From positions 1-64,000 of the forward strand of contig NZ_JAODNK010000104.1 in assembly GCF_025465275.1 (NCBI RefSeq): DNA of 64,000 nucleotides, read 5' to 3'. This stretch comes from Nocardia sp. (GTDB lineage Bacteria; Actinomycetota; Actinomycetes; Mycobacteriales; Mycobacteriaceae). Both the position numbers and the translations under genes were made by a program. Within the stretch, counting starts at the first letter, position 1; every line of letters begins with the position of its first letter. Of the stretch, positions 60,631 through 64,000 are shown piece after piece. The notes beneath the pieces were generated by a model. The model saw only the letters and a program-made list of their open reading frames with translations, did not search any database and had not been told where the DNA came from.

Positions 60631-61419
60631 CTAGTGGGCGGTCACCGCGAGGAGTTCACCGGGGGTGGGGATGACCAGTTGGGCGGCGCGGCCAGCGTAT
60701 TCGAAGTTCCGGGCGAGGTAGTCGAGGGTTTCGGAGAAGTGATGCCAGCCCTCGCCGTGGACGGGGACGATCACGGCGTCGCCGAGGATCTCGGCGGCAC
60801 GCACGGCGCTGCGGCCGTTCAGGGTGATATCGCTGTCGCCGAAGCGGTCGACATTCGCGGCGCCGACGAAGAGGACGGCCAGATCGATGCGGCCGATGCG
60901 CTCCACGATCTGCGCAACGAGATCGACGGAGGCATTGTCACCGGAGACATATACGGTCGGCTGACCGTCGGCCTGCAGTACGAAGCCGGTGACCACACCG
61001 GAGAGCACCTCGGCGCCCTCGGGGCCGTGCAGGGCGGGCACACCGGTGACGGTTACCTCACCGATGGTCACGGACTCCCAGTTCGCCAGTCCCGTAACGC
61101 CTTCCATACGCCCGGCGGCGTCGGGGGTCGACAGCACCCGCTCGACGGTGGTGAGGAATTCCCGCCCGCCATGATCAAGATTGTCCCAATGCTGATCGTG
61201 TGAGAGCAGGACCGCATCCACCGGGCCGATCTCGGCGGCGGGGACGGCCGGGCCGGTCAGCTTGTGCAGGGTGACCGGGCCGGAGGTGTAGTCGCCGGGC
61301 GCGTCGAACGTCGGATCGGTCAGCCAGGTCAGGTTGCCGTAGCGGAAGCGCACGGTGGGTCCGCCGATGTGCAGGATCTCGACGGTGGTGGAGGCGGTGC
61401 GGTCGATCGTGTTCGTCAT
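60631..61419 (-). CDS. UlaG-like metallo-beta-lactamase fold hydrolase
   Basis: 262 residues. LLSHDQHWDNLDHGG is the metal site (HxHxxD-type with Gln and Trp between), followed by VPALHGPEGAE, VYVSGDNAS and VIVPVHGEGWHHFSE. WLTDPTFDAPGDYTSG opens the fold as in UlaG-type enzymes. Substrate unknown. Divergent from the GlxA-type regulator with 71 bases between, so it is the likely target. Confidence 0.88.
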   Translation of the reverse strand: MTNTIDRTASTTVEILHIGGPTVRFRYGNLTWLTDPTFDAPGDYTSGPVTLHKLTGPAVPAAEIGPVDAVLLSHDQHWDNLDHGGREFLTTVERVLSTPDAAGRMEGVTGLANWESVTIGEVTVTGVPALHGPEGAEVLSGVVTGFVLQADGQPTVYVSGDNASVDLVAQIVERIGRIDLAVLFVGAANVDRFGDSDITLNGRSAVRAAEILGDAVIVPVHGEGWHHFSETLDYLARNFEYAGRAAQLVIPTPGELLAVTAH

Positions 61420-61490
61420 GACACAAAGTTTGCCCCACCAGAACCCCGCCCAACAGTGGCCCGAAGGCCGATTATCGATAAGATCGGGCC

Positions 61491-62459
61491 ATGCGTTCCG
61501 TGGCGGTGCTTGCTTTCGATCAGATCAGCCCCTTCCATCTGTCGGTGCCGAGTCTGGTGTTCGGCCGCATCGGCACCGGCGGCGAGCGGGATGCCCGGTA
61601 CCACGTCGACATCTGCGCCGAGCAGCCCGGAATCATCTCCACCCCAGCGGGATTCGATATCGTCGTGCACCACGGCCTGGACGTCCTGGAACATGCGGAG
61701 ACGGTGATCATTCCGAGCTGGAAGCGCCACCAGCCGCTCACCGAACCCACGCGCGCGGCACTGCACCGGGCACATGAGCGCGGGAGCCGCATTGTCGGAC
61801 TCTGCCTGGGCTCCTGGGCGATTGCGGCCAGCGGGCTCGCCGACGGCCGGGAGATCACCACGCACTGGTCGGCCGCGACCGAGCTGGCACGCAGCTTTCC
61901 CGCCGTCCGCGTTCGCGCCGACACCCTCTGGTCCGATCACGGGGATCTGGTCACCTCCGCCGGGGTCGCCGCCGCCCTCGACTGCTGCCTGCATCTGGTG
62001 CGCAGCGACTTCGGCAGTCACCTGGCCACCGAGCTGGCCCGCACCCTGGTGCTGGCCCCGCATCGCGGCGGCTCGCAGGCCCAGTACATTCCCGTCGCCG
62101 TTCCCGAGGCCCTCGACGACGACCCCATCGAGCACGCAATGGTCTGGGCGCGCACACATCTCGACGAACCGGTCGACCTGGATACCTGGGCCCGCACCGC
62201 CCTCATGTCGCGGCGCACCTTCACCCGCCGCTTCCGCGACCGCACCGGTTCCAGCCCGCAGCAGTGGCTGCTGCATCAGCGCATCGATCGCGCCCGCCTA
62301 CTGCTGGAATCCACCGACGACACCATGGAGCGCGTCGCCGCGGAATCCGGGCTCAGCACCGCCGTCAACCTCCGTCATCACTTCCACCGGCAGTTGGGTA
62401 CCAGCCCGGCAACCCACCGCGCCTTGTTCCGCAGGACGGCGATAGGTTCTCGATCATGA
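61491..62459 (+). CDS. GlxA-type AraC regulator (DJ-1/PfpI plus AraC HTH)
   Basis: 322 residues. The N-terminal DJ-1/PfpI-like domain (1-180) includes VIIPSWKR and the nucleophile-elbow-like GLCLGSWAIAASGLADG with a Cys; the C-terminal AraC domain (HLDEPVDLDTWARTALMSRRTFTRRFRDRTGSSPQQWLLHQRIDRARLLLESTDDTMERVAAESGL) has both HTHs. It probably regulates the divergent metallo-hydrolase. The stop overlaps the next ATG (ATGA). Confidence 0.9.
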   Translation: MRSVAVLAFDQISPFHLSVPSLVFGRIGTGGERDARYHVDICAEQPGIISTPAGFDIVVHHGLDVLEHAETVIIPSWKRHQPLTEPTRAALHRAHERGSRIVGLCLGSWAIAASGLADGREITTHWSAATELARSFPAVRVRADTLWSDHGDLVTSAGVAAALDCCLHLVRSDFGSHLATELARTLVLAPHRGGSQAQYIPVAVPEALDDDPIEHAMVWARTHLDEPVDLDTWARTALMSRRTFTRRFRDRTGSSPQQWLLHQRIDRARLLLESTDDTMERVAAESGLSTAVNLRHHFHRQLGTSPATHRALFRRTAIGSRS

Positions 62460-62971
62460 AGATTCAGCTGGGTGAGCATGCTCCGGAAATCGACGAGAGC
62501 GCCTGGATTGCGCCGAACGCCACCGTCATCGGGCGGGTACGCCTGGCCGCGGAGGTGAGCGTGTGGTACTCGGCGGTGCTGCGCGGGGATCTCGAGGACA
62601 TCACCGTCGGCGCGGGCAGCAATATTCAGGACGGGTCGGTGCTGCATGCCGATCCGGGGTTCCCGTGCACCGTGGGTGCGGGGGTTTCGGTGGGGCACAA
62701 TGCGATTCTGCACGGCTGCACCATCGGCGACGATGTGCTCGTCGGCATGGGCGCGACGGTGCTCAATGGTGCGGTGATCGGTGCGGGCAGTTTGATCGCT
62801 GCGAATGCGCTGATTCCGGAGGGCGCGCAGATTCCGCCGGGGTCATTGGTGGCGGGGGTGCCGGGCAAGATACGGCGCGAGCTGGGCGAAGCCGAGTTGG
62901 ATCGCATTCGGCTGAATGCCGCAGTGTACCTGCACAACACGAGCCTGCACCGTAACGGTCAAGAGGTGTGA
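62456..62971 (+). CDS. Gamma-class carbonic anhydrase-like protein
   Basis: 171 residues forming a left-handed beta-helix of hexapeptide repeats. The three zinc histidines are His64 (SVLHADPG), His81 (SVGHNAILHG) and His86; RGDLEDI and NIQDGS surround the site. Works as a trimer on CO2/bicarbonate. Translationally coupled to the regulator gene; the ATG at 62456 matches the family start. Confidence 0.92.
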   Translation: MKIQLGEHAPEIDESAWIAPNATVIGRVRLAAEVSVWYSAVLRGDLEDITVGAGSNIQDGSVLHADPGFPCTVGAGVSVGHNAILHGCTIGDDVLVGMGATVLNGAVIGAGSLIAANALIPEGAQIPPGSLVAGVPGKIRRELGEAELDRIRLNAAVYLHNTSLHRNGQEV

Positions 62972-63113
62972 CTCGAGAGGGTGTGTGAGAACTCCCACAC
63001 TGAACAAGCGACCATATGGCCCGCTGTTAGCATTCGACGATGCGTTCCCGGCGGCCCGGGCTGTGCCGCCGCTTGCCGGGTGCGTGCTCGTGGCTAGCAG
63101 GAGGTTTCATACG

Positions 63114-63287
63114 GTGTCGTACGAGCAGAACGGTATGCACCGGCAGCGGATCAGCGTGGCCGACATTGCGGACCAGCCGGGGGGCATCGAGGCGCTACAG
63201 CGCCGAGTACACGAATTACGTTCCAATGGAATCGATTTCGCGGCCAATGCGATAGAACGCGAGATGGCTGCACTCAACGTCCACTGA
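63114..63287 (+). CDS. Small conserved hypothetical protein
   Basis: 57 residues: SYEQNGMHRQRISVADIADQPGGIEALQRRVHELRSNGIDFAANAIEREMAALNVH. The GTG has AGGAGG nine bases upstream, which decides the start; an ATG seven codons later lacks one. The second half looks like two helices. No membrane segment or signal. Family not recognised. Confidence 0.7.
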   Translation: MSYEQNGMHRQRISVADIADQPGGIEALQRRVHELRSNGIDFAANAIEREMAALNVH

Positions 63288-63412
63288 GTGGACACCAGTC
63301 GGCCGCAGATGCCGGGAGTACGGACCGCGATGCGATAATTCGTCTCCACCTCCCTGCGCCTTGCGGCCATACCCGCAACGTGGCGGATCTCAGCCGATCG
63401 ACTGGAGACTCG

Positions 63413-64000
63413 ATGCCGTCCGTGCCCGCCATCCTGCAACGCATTCTGGAGAAGCCCCGGGCCGAAGGCGAACAGCTCCTGGAGAGCGCGCTGTCGGCCT
63501 TCCTCGACTTCGGGATCAAGCGAACCAGTATGGGAGAGATCGCACGTCGCGCCGGCATCAGCCCCGCCACGCTCTACCGCCGGTTCGAATCCAAGAACGA
63601 TCTGGTCGAGGCCGTGAGCGTGCGCGAGGCGCAGCAGTTCATCGCCGAGATCGACCAGCGGGTGCGGCAGCTGTCACACAATGGCCAGGCCGGTGAGGAT
63701 CAGCTGGTCGAGATCTTCGTCGCCTTCATCACCAATCTGGCGAACAACAAACTGCTGCAACGGCTCCTGCGTACCGAACCCGACGTGATCCTGCCCCGGC
63801 TCACCACCGAGGCCGGACCGGTGCTCGCGGTCGGCCGCGCCTACCTCGCCGAAAAGCTGCGCGGGCTACAGGAATCCGGGAATGTCGGCGATTTCGACGC
63901 CGATCTGGTGGCGGAAGTCCTTGCACGACTGGGACAGTCACTCGCGCTCACACCGGATGGGCTCATCCCGCTCGCCGATGAGCAGGCCGCCCGCGAATTC
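63413..64000 (+). CDS. TetR-family regulator (3' end outside the window)
   Basis: An open frame of at least 196 codons running off the window. The TetR HTH is clear: LLESALSAFLDFGIKRTSMGEIARRAGISPATLYRRFESKNDLVEAVSVREA (about 22-73), followed by a helical ligand domain. GGAG lies six bases before the ATG. Target and ligand cannot be told. Confidence 0.85.
   Translation, partial: MPSVPAILQRILEKPRAEGEQLLESALSAFLDFGIKRTSMGEIARRAGISPATLYRRFESKNDLVEAVSVREAQQFIAEIDQRVRQLSHNGQAGEDQLVEIFVAFITNLANNKLLQRLLRTEPDVILPRLTTEAGPVLAVGRAYLAEKLRGLQESGNVGDFDADLVAEVLARLGQSLALTPDGLIPLADEQAAREF

Overview
The window reads as a stretch of chromosome from a high-GC mycolic-acid actinomycete, most likely Nocardia or a close relative. 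The backbone keeps the gene order known from Mycobacterium tuberculosis around glnA1-glnE-glnA2: glnA1, glnE, glnA2, a caeA/hip1-type lipoprotein hydrolase, panB, a CHAD protein, the RNase H/phosphatase fusion, the zinc-ribbon protein, the Nif3-like protein, a cobC-like aminotransferase, ptpA, SURF1 and cobD. RNase P RNA (rnpB) lies on the minus strand near 48.5 kb. GTG and TTG starts, leaderless promoters and 4-bp stop/start overlaps are frequent. No rRNA, tRNA or CRISPR array was found.

1-9.5 kb: glnA1 with a clear GlnR-type operator, then a 7.9 kb integrative element inserted exactly at the 3' end of glnA1. It is bounded by an 18-bp direct repeat of the last glnA codons (1553-1570 and 9447-9464). 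Both ends carry paired GGTACGCAG sites that look like integrase arm sites. The element encodes a tyrosine integrase, an excisionase-like protein and four DNA-binding regulators, but no recognisable replication or transfer gene. Its right-hand 2.3 kb is non-coding and full of ordered repeats: two GTCTCC/GGAGAC arrays, five copies of an 18-bp palindrome, nested hairpins and a perfect 30-bp inverted repeat. It looks like a minimal, satellite-like element that may depend on a helper. A second, degenerate copy of the glnA downstream/terminator sequence at 10.71 kb suggests an earlier insertion carrying a flavoprotein and a secreted protein.

10.8-34.1 kb: accessory metabolism. A small FMN-type oxidase is followed by a 3-ketosteroid delta1-dehydrogenase with its TetR regulator, a SARP-type regulator, a two-gene ABC exporter, a PucR-type regulator upstream of a complete four-gene pyruvate/2-oxoacid dehydrogenase operon (E3, E1alpha, E1beta, E2), an MpaB-like oxygenase, a CocE-like hydrolase, an M20 peptidase, a monoacylglycerol lipase, a methyltransferase and a PPE/ESX-like protein.

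34.4-58.1 kb: the conserved nitrogen and cell-envelope block. GlnE adenylylates GlnA1, whose target Tyr406 is visible, so enzyme and modifier sit in the same window. Next come glnA2, caeA, panB, a lipoprotein-pip-CHAD operon, Uma2 and RNB nucleases, a stomatin with a 34-residue membrane peptide, rnpB, the RNase H/phosphatase-zinc ribbon-Nif3-cobC genes, ptpA-SURF1 and cobD.

58.2-64 kb: an ECF41-type sigma factor, alanine dehydrogenase, a metallo-hydrolase divergent from a GlxA-type AraC regulator, a gamma carbonic anhydrase, a small conserved protein and a TetR regulator that runs off the window.
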